Assembly (NCBI GenBank): GCA_949152475.1
Contig: OX424559.1
Coordinates: forward strand, 16,461,809 to 16,525,808
DNA length: 64,000 bases
DNA from: Terebella lapidaria
Taxonomy: Eukaryota; Annelida; Polychaeta; Terebellida; Terebellidae
Direction: 5' to 3'
The first letter of the stretch is position 1, and each line of letters opens with the position of its first letter. Shown here piece by piece: positions 1-12,217 of the stretch. A program made the position numbers and the translations under genes. Below the pieces are notes generated by a model. It was not told the origin of the DNA. It ran no database searches and was given only the letters and a program-made list of their open reading frames with translations.

Positions 1-425
1 GGTTCTGAGTCCGAAGTACTGGCCGGGGCTTTAGCCGCATCCCTGGCAGCCCTGGCCTGTTCCACGATCTTCCCGCCTTCTTCCAGGCGCAGAAGTTCAG
101 GGGCGCTAAAGTCCGACATAGAGACCGATGACGGGCTCGGGGTATGGTGTTCCCCACGCTGTGCGAGTTTCGCCATAACTTTCCGCCTGATATCCGTCTC
201 AGGTCCGGAATCTGTCTCCGTATCTGATATGTTGATCACGTCCGAGGTAGGAGAGACTGTCCCCGAAGTTCCAGCGGTTGTCGCCGGTTCGTTAATGACG
301 ATGGGATGTTCCGGCTCTTCCCCTGCCTCCACAATCCTCACCCCTATCGGTCGTTCGTCATTATCGGCATCAGATGCCACCTTCTGGTCCGAAGTTTTAT
401 CTCCCCCCTTGTCAGAGGAAGACAT
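1..425 (-). CDS. ORF3 of family A element, N-terminal part only
   Basis: An open frame starts at an ATG at 425 and continues off the left edge (about 141 residues visible). It matches the N-terminus of the 932-residue ORF3 of family B: both have an acidic, Ser/Asp/Glu-rich start, a shared KLAQRGE(R/H)HTPSP block and a shared LRLEEGG / FRRLEEGG block. This shows that the third ORF is an ancestral part of both families, placed downstream of pol where env sits in retroviruses. No stop or frameshift is seen in the visible part, unlike gag and pol of the same copy. The zinc-finger and coiled-coil parts would lie outside the window. Confidence 0.8.
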   Translation of the reverse strand, partial: MSSSDKGGDKTSDQKVASDADNDERPIGVRIVEAGEEPEHPIVINEPATTAGTSGTVSPTSDVINISDTETDSGPETDIRRKVMAKLAQRGEHHTPSPSSVSMSDFSAPELLRLEEGGKIVEQARAARDAAKAPASTSDSE

Positions 426-1853
426 AGTCCGACTTCGCTCACTTACATGAGCACACACTCACTAGTCCGACCGCTTATTCAAATACAAAGTGCGTATCAG
501 AATTATCTACAAAGTCCGTGAAATACTATTCACAAGTCCGTTCAATCACTGTACAAAGTTTGTACAATATATTCAACAATAATTCTTCAATCACTTATAA
601 ATCTGTCAGCTATACTCCGCATGATGTTTTCTCTTCGGTGTCCGCAGCCAGAATGACTCACTTTTAAAACTTTCCACTTATCTGGCATTCGTACACACGC
701 AAGATGCTGACAGTGTCTTTTAGCGGGTTTTTCCACAATCGGGGGAGGGGGGGGGGGGGTGCGCTCAGTCTATTGTCTATATACGTTTTTACGTTCGCTT
801 GATTCATCTCGGGTCTCAGTCGTGCGAAGAGGGGCGGTCAATCACCTAGGCAACGCGTGTACATCAAAGCTCTGGTTCATCACACCAGTCCGGGGGAGGG
901 GGGGGGGGCAGTAGGTTAGCACACAGCTGCTCTATTTTCCATAGTCCGTATCAAACTTCTGGATCACATATTCCAAACATATCACTGTCTTTCGAGCATA
1001 CAGTCAAATTTACTGCACCTTTTTCGTGCTCCCACACACTATGATAATTAGCTGGGAAAGTTTTTTATGGGGGTGCCGCGGGCGGCTTCAGTGTTTATTT
1101 GTGCTGCTTGTTTCCCGTGTGACCTCTTTCAATCTTCACAGTTAGCACACAATAAACCGTTTGATTGAATTGTTTGTAACGATCACTGTTCGTATAACTG
1201 CTGTGGTATAAATACAATGCTCTCAGAAGTTTGTTCAGTCCGTTCATTTTCATCCAGTGCCATAGATGAAGGAACCGCGATTATTTTCGTGAGGGGGTGA
1301 TGGGGAGATCTGGGCGGCCCGGCTGTGGCGCGTCGCGTACTTTTCATTGAATGCGATGACAGGTCGCGGCGGGGCATGACAACTGACACATGGGTGGAAT
1401 TGGTTAATTATGAAATATTTAGGCAGTGCGCAACAGGCGCGAGATGATAATGGAGAAGTATGAAGTCATATGCAATGCAAAGCATCATATACAACATTAT
1501 TGCACCATAACCAGCATCAATATTATAACGTCATATCAATAGTATATATGAAAAACGCCTCACTGACATCAGTACATAAAAATGGTTATTGTAATGGATA
1601 TGTACATAGTATTATTATATTATATTATATTATATTATATTATATTATATTATATTATATTATATTATAGAAGTATTTTTAGGGCGATATGACATCATAG
1701 TCCAATAGACAAGCTTATATTCATCAGGGTAGAAATCAGTCCCTTAGCACAGCCGTGGTAATCTAAACCGGGCTGGGCGGCGAATCGTGCATTTGGGTCA
1801 ACTGTACGGGGCAGGCTGGGGCGTAGCCTCGCTTGTAGATGAGTCTGTAGCAA
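426..1853 (-). other. Non-coding spacer between pol and ORF3 of family A
   Basis: No convincing coding frame. AGTCCG occurs four times within 115 bases (426-431, 464-469, 513-518, 535-540) and recurs further on. Two G-rich runs lie near 741-758 and 892-908 and a TATAT-type microsatellite at 1612-1668. The matching spacer of family B (26454-27899) has the same position and similar length, so the gap is a designed part of these elements; it may hold the promoter or splice signals of ORF3 (inference). Confidence 0.6.
1612..1668. repeat. (TTATA)n microsatellite
   Basis: About eleven copies of a 5-base TATAT-type unit inside the family A spacer. Confidence 0.9.
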
Positions 1854-4800
1854 TCACGGGTTTGGATCCGCGGGTTTTTGGCGCTTGCATTGAAGCACTA
1901 GAGTTCGACTTGCGCGATCTTCACTTCTGGCGACGGCGTCGCGGTCCAGTTGGGGTACTTCTACGACTGGCGAGTGATGACGTAGTACCAGTTTCGGTAG
2001 TCCGATCTGTTTCTGACGGTTTGTCATGTACAGTGACATCCCAGGGGTAGAGGAATTCCTTGAGGAGCCCAGGGGATCGTTAGACGGTTCAGTCTGTGAG
2101 TCCGTACTGCTTGACGACTCAGGTGGCGATACGACTTGATTGTGAAAGTTCAGCAACTGTGCGTCGCCTTCATACGGTTTTATGACATCAAGATGGACGA
2201 CTCGAGTATTTCCTAGATTTGAGACTAGTGCAATTCGATAGTCTACCTCAGTGACGCGTTCCAGGACTTTCCAGTGTCCGGTCCATGGTCGGGCGAATTT
2301 ATTGTTCTGTGTGAGAGTCAGATAGTAATATCGTACAAACTCTCCCGGCTGGAACTGAGGGCGAGATTTCGCATGTGCGTCATATCCCATTTTCTGACGG
2401 GTTGCAGCCTTTTGTAGATGGTCTTGCGCAAACCCATGGGCAGCTCTGATAGCAGTTCGTAGATACTCGACATATTCGGGTCTGCATGGAGGTAGCGGTT
2501 CTGGATCATTCGTTGGAAACATCAAGTCAACAGGCAAATTACATTCATGTCCGTATACCATCAGGTGTGGTGTACACCCAGTAGAGGAATGCACTGAGGT
2601 GCGGTACGCCATGAGTACATACGATAAGTGCAAATCCCAGTCATTTCCGCGATCACTGACGAATGCACTAAACATATTCAACAAAGTCCGATTGAATCGT
2701 TCGACTTGATCGTCACTTTGTGGTTGGTAGGGCGTGGTCCGAATTTTCTTGGCGCCCAGAAGGCGTACAACACTCCGAAATAGTGACGACTCAAATTCCG
2801 TTCCCTGGTCACTGTGGATGGCCTTCGGTACTCCATGGTACACGATCCAACGATTCACTAAGACATCAGCGACATTTTTGGCCGTATGGCGGCGGAGCGG
2901 GAATGCGTCCGTGTATTTTGAAAAATAGTCCGATGTGACAAGAATGTACCTGTTCCCTCGTCCGGTAATTTTGTGGGTATCTAAGATATCCAATGCTATA
3001 CGGTCCAATGGCGCCCCAGTCGGCAGTTGCGTTTGGGGCGATTTCTTGGGCGCTGGTTTTCCTTTTCGTGACACACACTGCGGGCAGCGGGCGCACCAGC
3101 GGGCAACATCCAAGGCGAGACCTGGCCAGTAAAACCGGCGCTTGACTCTCCCAACAGTTCGTTGTATTCCGAGGTGGCCTAGGACCTTGAGGTCGTGGAG
3201 TTGATGTAGGACCACCGTTCATAATGCTGCTGGTAACACAGTTTGTACGACAGTCCAACTAGCTTGTTCTGGCTTAGTGTTTCGTATGAGGACTCCGTCC
3301 TGCAATGCTAACAAAGTCCACCGTGAAACCAGAGTTTTCACTTCTTCGCCATAACATGCGACTTCTTTTGACGTGGCTTTTGTTCAGCTCACTTTCCGAC
3401 ACTTGGGTCGACTTGCTGGGCGGCGACTATATCGGCAGTGGAGTAGTCCGATAACCAATCTTATCTGTTCAATTTCATATCCAGCGCTCCCACACGTGGG
3501 GCTTGGCGCACTGAGATCATCCGAGACAAGACCGGTGATGTCCTGGTATCACTGTCCAGGAGGTCTTTCTCGGGTAAGACAGGAACCACCGTAATCCGTC
3601 TGACGAGAGTTCTCCGGAACTCGTTTCAGGGTGCGTGGGTGGTACGACTAGGCGTCCAGGGTAGTCCGAATGCTTGCAACTATGGCAACGGGAAAGTCCG
3701 TCGGCATTTCCGTGGAGTTTTCCAGGACGATGTTCAATACGAAAGTCATATTGCTGCAGTTTGGCTAACCAACGAGCCAACATACCGTCCGCATCATTAT
3801 AGTTCTTTAACCATCGCAGGGAGCTATGGTCAGTGCGTAGCAGGAATTTTCGTCCCCACAAATAATGTTGGTAATGCTGAATCATTTCAACAACAGCCAA
3901 CAGTTCTCTTTAGGTCGTACAATAATTCCGTTGTGTGTGGGACAGCGTCTTGCTTGCAAAGCCAATCGGTATCTCTTTTCCATTCACACGCTGTGAAAGC
4001 GCACCTCCGATGGCGTAACCACTAGCGTCCATATCAAGGATGAAGTAATCGTCCTCGTCCTGTGACGGATGGGCGAGATTGGGGGCCTTGATAAGTGTGT
4101 TCTGAAGCCTCCGAAAGGCTTTCCATTGGGGTGACCCCCAGGTGAAGCGACATTCACCCCGGGTGAGTGAGACCAGAGGCTCAGCGACTTCGGCATAGTC
4201 TTTGATGAACCTCCTGTGGTAATTAGCAAATCCCAGGAAAGCTCGTACGTCCGTAATCTCACAGAGAGTCGGCCATTCCCTAATAGCCTTGACCTTGTTC
4301 GGGTCCACCCTGATACCCTGTCCACTTACGATGAACCCTACGTATAGGATTTCACGTTGAAAGAGTTCGCACTTTTGGGGTTGCAGACGTAACCCGGCAG
4401 TTCGTATCCGATCTAGGACCGCTTCCAGATTGGCAAGCGCCTGATCAAAAGTGCGTGCGTATGCTATCACATCATCCAGATAGCACATGCATCTGGTCCA
4501 CAGATATCCGTATAGGATAGTCTCCATGAGACGTTCGAAGGTCGCGGGCGCGTTACTTAGTCCGAACGGCATGACCTCGAACTGATACAGGCCTTTCCTG
4601 GTGGCAAAGGCCATCTTAGGTCAGTCCGTCGGGTCCACCTCAACCTGCCAATATCCTGAGGCAAGATCTAAGGCCGAGAAATAGTTCGCTCCAGCGAGTG
4701 CGTCATGGGTGTCCTGGATGTTTCGCAGAGGGTACGAGTCTTTCCGTGTTACGTCATTGAGCAGACGATAGTCCACACAGAATCTGACCTGTCCATTTTC

Positions 4801-6241
4801 TTTTTTCATTTTCAATTTCTTCCATACCAACACTACCTGTGAACTCCATGGCGATTCCGAAGGTTCGATGCATCCGAGCCATAGCATTTTATCAACCTCC
4901 TCATCTACGATATGCTGCTGGGCCTGGGATATGCGGCATTGCCGCTGACGAATTGGGGCATTTGTACCCGTGTCGATCTGGTGTTGCACACATACGTCCA
5001 TCCGAGCTGTCCATCGGGGCACATGAAAGTGTCTTTGTACCGATATACCAAATTGGCACAACACCGTTGTTGTTCAGGTGCCAGTCCGGCACGATCCACC
5101 ATCTCCCGTAGGTGTGGCGGGAGGTCTTTGTAGTGATTCCCGCAGAGCGCCCACAATACTGTCAACTGGGCTCGCTATGGCTACCGGATCTGAGCGGGTC
5201 AGGGTCACGCCCGTATCCGCGGGATTCACCACAGTCACCCTAACACACCTCTGATTCAATGAGGTCAATGTGCGACCCATAATTAAGTCCGTTTCTTCAG
5301 GAAAGTTTGTCATAGGCTGAATAAGCCGGGGGTGCTGGTGTACTCTGACCTTCGAGGTCGGTACAAGTTCGACTACGGCTTCATTGCGTGGCGGTACCGT
5401 AACTGCCTGGCGTACGGCCATACGCACAACATTACCTTCGAAGTCCTTATGTGCGAACAAGATTTCCTTGTTAACTTCGACAGTTCCTTGACCGTAGTTA
5501 ACGATAGCACTCGTTTGTCGGAAGAAATGCATGCCCAAGATCATCTCGTCATGAATCGCCGCTACACAGAATGTCACTGTTATTTCCTTCGTTCCGACTT
5601 TAACCGTGAGGTCCAAAATTCCGTCGATCGGGCTGGAATCTCCGTTGACGTCCCGGATGGTCGCCGTGGTCGGACGTAGAGTGCGCTGTTCGGCAGGTAC
5701 ATGTCGTAACAGGTCCCGTCGGAGCAAAGAAATCTGCGCTCCAGAGTCCAACACTGCCTTAAGAGTTCGTTTTCCGACACGTACCGACAGTTTCCAGCAC
5801 TCATGGGCGGCCCGGCTATTCCTGATGTTAAGCGGTCCATCGTGATTCTCCTCGGGCGGCAAAAGCGGAAGTGTCAGTGTCGATGGCTTAGTTTCAGGTC
5901 CGTATGGAAAGGCATAAAAGCCTCCATCATCTGACACCCATTCGATTTCAGACATGGAGTCCGTTCCGGTATCGGCGGCGGTGCTTGACGACACCCCTTC
6001 GTGACGAGTAGTCCATGATGGCCTGGCGGCATTGGTTCGGACACCCCTTCGTGGAGGGATTCCGGACTTGAAGTGGACGAAGCACACTCGGCGCACACCC
6101 CTTCACGAGGTGGAAGTGCCGGTGGTGGTAGGGCCGACCTGGACGGCGCCGCTACTGTAGCTGCGGGTACAACAACTGGTGTGGAGCTGTGAGCGTAGCT
6201 CGGGTTAACAGAAGGCCCTTGCTCCACAGTTCCTTCCTCAT
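1854..6241 (-). pseudogene. pol: Pol polyprotein of family A, broken (protease, RT, RNase H, integrase)
   Basis: Segments in different frames follow the order of the intact family B pol. Protease is at 5074-6096, with an Asp-Ser-Gly active site. The N-terminal part of RT is at about 4621-5064, RT with its Tyr-Leu-Asp-Asp box plus early RNase H at 3910-4614, late RNase H at 3517-3900, and integrase with zinc-binding Cys, D,D-35-E core and C-terminal domain at 1854-3215. Breaks include frameshifts near 5070 and 4900, a TGA at 4621-4623 where family B has an Arg codon (a CGA-to-TGA change), and damage between 3216 and 3517. The copy cannot make a full polyprotein. It would have acted in the cytoplasmic particle and nucleus to copy and insert the element. 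Confidence 0.88.
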
Positions 6242-8239
6242 TTAGTTTGACGACTTGGCCTGTAGTGGCGGCTGAGCCGGAGGCGGCGTCGTAGCCGGTG
6301 GCTTAAAGTTCGAGTTCGGTATACCGATCTGTCCGTTATTTTCATTTGCGCCAAAACGTGGTGGGAATGGCTTCATTCCGTTCCGTACTAGTATGTCCTT
6401 CAAATGGAAACACCACATCCATCTGTGTCCCGGTTTCTTGCAAAAAAAACATATTTCAGTTCAGCCCGTAGGCGTAGGGGGGTCTCCGCGGGCTTGTGCA
6501 GTGGCCTGTAGGACGAAATAAAGTGCGTCTTCACCGTATTGTCCGTATTCATCACTGAGAGCGCACTGGAACGCTTCCGCAACCCATTCGCGAGAACAGG
6601 AAGGGGCCGAATGTTCTTCACACCCTTGTAGTCCGGTCGTGTCGCTGTCGGCAGGATCATAATATGCTGCGACTTCATCGGGAGTTGGCGTATCCCAATG
6701 GTTTATTTGTCCGATTGCACAAGAGAGGTCGTTATCCACTTCTCCGTCTTCAGCGTACTCGTGGTAGGTAGCGTCCGTTCGGCAGGTACCGTGTGGTCGG
6801 TCTCTCTTGGTCCGCTTTGTCGACTCTCCGCTTTCAGTACAGCCATAAGTGCGTCGCTGTACGACCTAAATGTCAACACACACAGTCTATCCGCAATATG
6901 GTCAGGCTGACCATTGACTGGTTCAAGTACTGGTTCAAGTTGTCCTTCCTGAATGTGGGGCGCCACTGTGCTGTCTTGCCGGGGGTCAGCGCTGATGTTT
7001 GGGCGACGGGCGCTTGCGGCTCCGCAGTCGTAGTGCTGGCAGTTGTCGTAGAAGCAGCGGGGGTTGACGGCGCGACCTCCGTGGTCGGAGCGGCTGTGAT
7101 CGTGGTGACTGGTACGACGTAGGACGTGGCGTTGGGCGCAGGCGGATAGCGTGCGTCGCTTGGCAACGGCGTGGTCTGGGGGACCGGTCCGCAAGGTGGC
7201 GACATTGCCGAAATTCAATATGACGGAGTTGGGTACGACATTTGCGGGAACTGATATCCCGAGCCAGGAGCAAACACACTTGGAACTGCTACTCAGGGGT
7301 TCTGCGGAACCATTCCAAGATTGGGCACTACTCCGGGATTGTTTACGGGTTCACCGTGTGCTGGTATTTCGTTCGTATGTGACCTCGTGGGGTATGCTGC
7401 TATTCCATGATTTGGTACGGCTACTCCCTCATGATTGGGTACTGCTACTCCCCCATGATTGTGCATGGGCACAGCATTTCCATGGTTCGATACTGCTACT
7501 CCCCCATGATTGGGTACTGCTATCCACTCATGATTGTGCATGGACACCGTATTTCCATGGTTCGATACTGCTACTCCCCCATGATTGGGTACTGCTACTC
7601 CCTCATGATTGTGCATGGGCAAAGCATTTCCATGACTTGGCATGTAACCGTGTGAGGCGGGGTGCCCTGTGGGAAACAATGGTTCGACGATCGGTGGTCC
7701 GATGTTGGTTACCGATGGTGGTAGATACTCGGGGTGCATATTTTCGCTGGTGTCGGAGATCGGGACTCTGATGTTGCGTGGTCGGCGATCAATGGTGTCG
7801 CAAGCATATCGGACCTCTGATCTTGACGCGGGCGTGTGACGTCGCGTCTGTGGGACGTTCGGCCGGGCAGCGTCGGGTCCGGCAGCTGGTGCAGGGGTAC
7901 TCTCCATGGTGGTTCTTCTCCGAGTCAGCGGGTTGACGCCCGACAGCTCTCCCATCACGACTGGGTTGACCAGTACTCTGGAGTACACTGGCGGGGTTCG
8001 GTCAGGTTGCGTCAGCATATTGATCATCACTGACGGGCGCGATGTCACAACGTCATATTGTGGATGCAGTTCGACTTGATTATCTGAGTCGTGCGCCCAA
8101 TGCGGGTTACGCGACCGATTTGGCGGGTGCGTTAACACTGACGTGTTATAGTTCGTAGGGCGTACACTAACCAACTCAGGTAGCGGGTCAGTAGCAGGCT
8201 GGCGCTGGAAGCGCGTATAGTCCGTTTCACACCTGTCGC
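6242..8239 (-). pseudogene. gag: Gag of family A, proximal copy lacking its N-terminus
   Basis: The reading frame ends with TAA at 6242-6244. It holds a CCHC zinc knuckle (CFFCKKPGHRWMWC, around 6400-6450), the region before it with the REWVAEAFQC block (6461-6739), and the upstream low-complexity part with a repeated Asn-His-Gly-Gly-Val-Ala-Val unit (about 7390-7640). The N-terminal end is lost at the duplication joint at 8239. Several frame changes separate the blocks, including one at the run of T before the knuckle. Gag would form the particle that packages the element RNA. Confidence 0.8.
7390..7640 (-). repeat. Minisatellite inside gag (NHGGVAV-type repeat)
   Basis: Repeated CATGATTG / CCATGGTT blocks about 21 bases apart encode iterated Asn-His-Gly/Glu-Gly-Val-Ala-Val-Pro/Ser units. 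The same array is repeated in the second duplication copy (10378-10628). Family B has a different Gly-Tyr-rich stretch here, so this part of Gag changes fast. Confidence 0.8.
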
Positions 8240-8251
8240 GACCCATATTCA

Positions 8252-9229
8252 GTCAATGTGCGACCCATAATTAAGTCCGTTTCTTCAGGAAAGTTTGTCA
8301 TAGGCTGAATAAGCCGGGGGTGCTGGTGTACTCTGACCTTCGAGGTCGGTACAAGTTCGACTACGGCTTCATTGCGTGGCGGTACCGTAACTGCCTGGCG
8401 TACGGCCATACGCACAACATTACCTTCGAAGTCCTTATGTGCGAACAAGATTTCCTTGTTAACTTCGACAGTTCCTTGACCGTAGTTAACGATAGCACTC
8501 GTTTGTCGGAAGAAATGCATGCCCAAGATCATCTCGTCATGAATCGCCGCTACACAGAATGTCACTGTTATTTCCTTCGTTCCGACTTTAACCGTGAGGT
8601 CCAAAATTCCGTCGATCGGGCTGGAATCTCCGTTGACGTCCCGGATGGTCGCCGTGGTCGGATGTAGAGTGCGCTGTTCGGCAGGTACATGTCGTAACAG
8701 GTCCCGTCGGAGCAAAGAAATCTGCGCTCCAGAGCCCAACACTGCCTTAAGAGTTCGTTTTCCGACACGTACCGACAGTTTCCAGCACTCATGGGCGGCC
8801 CGGCTATTCCTGATGTTAAGCGGTCCATCGTGATTCTCCTCGGGCGGCAAAAGCGGAAGTGTCAGTGTCGATGGCTTAGTTTCAGGTCCGTATGGAAAGG
8901 CATAAAAGCCTCCATCATCTGACACCCATTCGATTTCAGACATGGAGTCCGTTCCGGTATCGGCGGCGGTGCTTGACGACACCCCTTCGTGACGAGTAGT
9001 CCATGATGGCCTGGCGGCATTGGTTCGGACACCCCTTCGTGGAGGGATTCCGGACTTGAAGTGGACGAAGCACACTCGGCGCACACCCCTTCACGAGGTG
9101 GAAGTGCCGTTGGTGGTAGGGCCGACCTGGACGGCGCCGCTACTGTAGCTGCGGGTACAACAACTGGTGTGGAGCTGTGAGCGTAGCTCGGGTTAACAGA
9201 AGGCCCTTGCTCCACAGTTCCTTCCTCAT
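8252..9229 (-). pseudogene. Protease fragment of pol, duplicated copy
   Basis: Repeats the protease segment of 5264-6241, stopping at the duplication joint. The active-site triplet reads Gly-Ser-Gly (LGSGAQ) here where the other copy has Asp-Ser-Gly, so this copy has lost the catalytic aspartate. It is cut off before RT and cannot make a working Pol. Confidence 0.8.
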
Positions 9230-11227
9230 TTAGTTTGACGACTTGGCCTGTAGTGGCGGCTGAGCCGGAGGCGGCGTCGTAGCCGGTGGCTTAAAGTTCG
9301 AGTTCGGTATACCGATCTGTCCGTTATTTTCATTTGCGCCAAAACGTGGTGGGAATGGCTTCATTCCGTTCCGTACTAGTATGTCCTTCAAATGGAAACA
9401 CCACATCCATCTGTGTCCCGGTTTCTTGCAAAAAAAACATATTTCAGTTCAGCCCGTAGGCGTAGGGGGGTCTCCGCGGGCTTGTGCAGTGGCCTGTAGG
9501 ACGAAATAAAGTGCGTCTTCACCGTATTGTCCGTATTCATCACTGAGAGCGCACTGGAACGCTTCCGCAACCCATTCGCGAGAACAGGAAGGGGCCGAAT
9601 GTTCTTCACACCCTTGTAGTCCGGTCGTGTCGCTGTCGGCAGGATCATAATATGCTGCGACTTCATCGGGAGTTGGCGTATCCCAATGGTTTATTTGTCC
9701 GATTGCACAAGAGAGGTCGTTATCCACTTCTCCGTCTTCAGCGTACCCGTGGTAGGTAGCGTCCGTTCGGCAGGTACCGTGTGGTCGGTCTCTCTTGGTC
9801 CGCTTTGTCGACTCTCCGCTTTCAGTACAGCCATAAGTGCGTCGCTGTACGACCTAAATGTCAACACACACAGTCTATCCGCAATATGGTCAGGCTGACC
9901 ATTGACTGGTTCAAGTACTGGTTCAAGTTGTCCTTCCTGAATGTGGGGCGCCACTGTGCTGTCTTGCCGGGGGTCAGCGCTGATGTTTGGGCGACGGGCG
10001 CTTGCGGCTCCGCAGTCGTAGTGCTGGCAGTTGTCGTAGAAGCAGCGGGGGTTGACGGCGCGACCTCCGTGGTCGGAGCGGCTGTGATCGTGGTGACTGG
10101 TACGACGTAGGACGTGGCGTTGGGCGCAGGCGGATAGCGTGCGTCGCTTGGCAACGGCGTGGTCTGGGGGACCGGTCCGCAAGGTGGCGACATTGCCGAA
10201 ATTCAATATGACGGAGTTGGGTACGACATTTGCGGGAACTGATATCCCGAGCCAGGAGCAAACACACTTGGAACTGCTACTCAGGGGTTCTGCGGAACCA
10301 TTCCAAGATTGGGCACTACTCCGGGATTGTTTACGGGTTCACCGTGTGCTGGTATTTCGTTCGTATGTGACCTCGTGGGGTATGCTGCTATTCCATGATT
10401 TGGTACGGCTACTCCCTCATGATTGGGTACTGCTACTCCCCCATGATTGTGCATGGGCACAGCATTTCCATGGTTCGATACTGCTACTCCCCCATGATTG
10501 GGTACTGCTATTCACTCATGATTGTGCATGGACACCGTATTTCCATGGTTCGATACTGCTACTCCCCCATGATTGGGTACTGCTACTCCCTCATGATTGT
10601 GCATGGGCAAAGCATTTCCATGACTTGGCATGTAACCGTGTGAGGCGGGGTGCCCTGTGGGAAACAATGGTTCGACGATCGGTGGTCCGATGTTGGTTAC
10701 CGATGGTGGTAGATACTCGGGGTGCATATTTTCGCTGGTGTCGGAGATCGGGACTCTGATGTTGCGTGGTCGGCGATCAATGGTGTCGCAAGCATATCGG
10801 ACCTCTGATCTTGACGCGGGCGCGTGACGTCGCGTCTGTGGGACGTTCGGCCGGGCAGCGTCGGGTCCGGCAGCTGGTGCAGGGGTACTCTCCATGGTGG
10901 TTCTTCTCCGAGTCAGCGGGTTGACGCCCGACAGCTCTCCCATCACGACTGGGTTGACCAGTACTCTGGAGTACACTGGCGGGGTTCGGTCAGGTTGCGT
11001 CAGCATATTGATCATCACTGACGGGCGCGATGTCACAACGTCATATTGTGGATGCAGTTCGACTTGATTATCTGAGTCGTGCGCCCAATGCGGGTTACGC
11101 GACCGATTTGGCGGGTGCGTTAACACTGACGTGTTATAGTTCGTAGGGCGTACACTAACCAACTCAGGTAGCGGGTCAGTAGCAGGCTGGCGCTGGAAGC
11201 GCGTATAGTCCGTTTCACACCTGTCGC
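8252..11227. repeat. Internal tandem duplication, copy 2
   Basis: Second copy of 5264-8239. It ends at 11227, where the sequence continues into the unduplicated N-terminal part of gag and the 5' LTR. Confidence 0.92.
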
Positions 11228-11567
11228 TTGGTCGCGACCTTGTCGGTCTGGCTGGAGTCGCGTGGTACGACCGCGCGTGGGCGTCGAGGATCTCTGTCAC
11301 TGTGCGGGACGGCATTAGCGGATCACCGTCCACCAGTTCTTCGATATAACTATCGGCTCGCATCCAGTCCGGTACGTACTCTCCGGATGCCGTCGATGAT
11401 ACTTCCTATAGTTCGTTTGGCGGTTGCACTTGGGATAGCGTAACAGTATCGCTCATCGCTACTGACCTTGTTCGCGAAGGTCGCTGGTTCGGTGGGACCG
11501 GATTCATCGTCACCTCGTCTTCTGTGCCTGGTCCGATCAGGTTCCGGATCGTAAATCGGGTATTCAT
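9230..11567 (-). pseudogene. gag: Gag of family A, distal copy with its own N-terminus, broken
   Basis: Starts at an ATG at 11567 just inside the 5' LTR and ends with TAA at 9230-9232. The N-terminal EDEVTMNP and VAMSDTV blocks match family B Gag (DDEVTINP, VAMSDTV). A stop at about 11406 and further shifts break the frame; the remaining blocks are at 10512-11363, 9861-10193 and 9449-9727, with the zinc knuckle near 9400. Family B shows the intact 859-residue form. Confidence 0.8.
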
Positions 11568-11569
11568 CG

Positions 11570-11598
11570 AAAGTTCGCTATCCTGGTCACGGCACCAA
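11570..11598 (-). promoter_or_regulatory. Primer binding site of family A
   Basis: Directly inside the LTR, on the minus strand, the sequence begins TGGTGCCGTGACCAGGAT. TGG adjoining an LTR pairs with the CCA end of a tRNA, the usual primer of minus-strand DNA synthesis. The tRNA was not identified. Confidence 0.7.
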
Positions 11599-12217
11599 TG
11601 TGACGAAATAGCGTGTCTCCCGGCGGCTACTACGCCGACAGGATGGTATAGTACGATGTATGTCGTGCGATAACACAAGACAGGAAGTCCGACGTAAATT
11701 CCATAATAATCCGGAGTTTATTGGGATGATTGAAGTTCAATGACGATCACGGTCACTCACACACTCACTCGTGATCCCACAATATAGTCTGATATATATA
11801 ATAGTCTGATTTTAGTTAACTTCTTCTGGATATTCAATGTTCTTTAATTGTATCTCTCAATATTAATATCCATCTTCATTCCATGAGAGCCATTTTCCAA
11901 GTCTGTGGGAAAGCGCGGGGCTAAGTGCTGAATGTCTGTATTTTCCCGCGTCGTGAGGCAGGAGTTCATGTGATTCGTTGAATGTGAGGTAGTGTCTGGG
12001 TGGGCGTGGTTATGTGTCTGGAAATGTTGCGATTGGAGGGGAAGAGGGGTGTGTCATTGTGAGTAGAGTTGTTTACATGTGGCGCGGTGCTTGGACGGTG
12101 CGTGCTGGTGACTTAAGGTAAGTATGAAATCATGTGATGAATCTATGTCTTGTATGTCGAGTGGGAGAATGTATCAGGGAGGGGTTTCTGGCCGATAACT
12201 GTCATAAATATTCTACA
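11599..12217 (-). repeat. 5' LTR of family A (619 bp)
   Basis: On the plus strand it starts TGTGACGAAAT and ends ATTCTACA, so it has TG...CA ends on both strands. Both ends resemble the family B LTR (TGTGAAGAAT ... ATTACTACA), which fixes the borders. The inside is diverged. Confidence 0.8.

Larger units (their letters stand above)
5264..8239. repeat. Internal tandem duplication, copy 1
   Basis: 2,976 bp almost identical to 8252-11227 (offset exactly 2,988). It covers the N-terminal two thirds of the protease segment and most of gag. A 12-base joint (8240-8251) separates the copies; GCGACCCATA stands at both edges of the joint, which suggests template switching. A few substitutions distinguish the copies, which argues against a pure assembly duplication. 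Confidence 0.92.
1..12217 (-). mobile_element. Ty3-like LTR retrotransposon, family A, decayed and cut by the left window edge
   Basis: Read on the minus strand the order is 5' LTR (11599-12217), tRNA primer site, gag, protease, reverse transcriptase, RNase H, integrase, a spacer of about 1.4 kb, then the start of a third ORF that runs off the window. The proteins are clearly homologous to family B (22393-35827) but every large frame is interrupted. A 2,976-bp block covering most of gag and the protease is present twice (5264-8239 and 8252-11227). The 3' LTR must lie left of position 1, so the target duplication cannot be checked; the outer flank is ATTC. The element is dense in GTCCG and GTTCG on the plus strand, in coding and non-coding parts alike. 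Confidence 0.9.

Noticed and set aside
7407..7771. Plus-strand frames rich in MIGYCYS or LLPHDWV repeats
   Set aside because: Opposite-strand shadows of the Gag minisatellite; the minus strand matches Gag.
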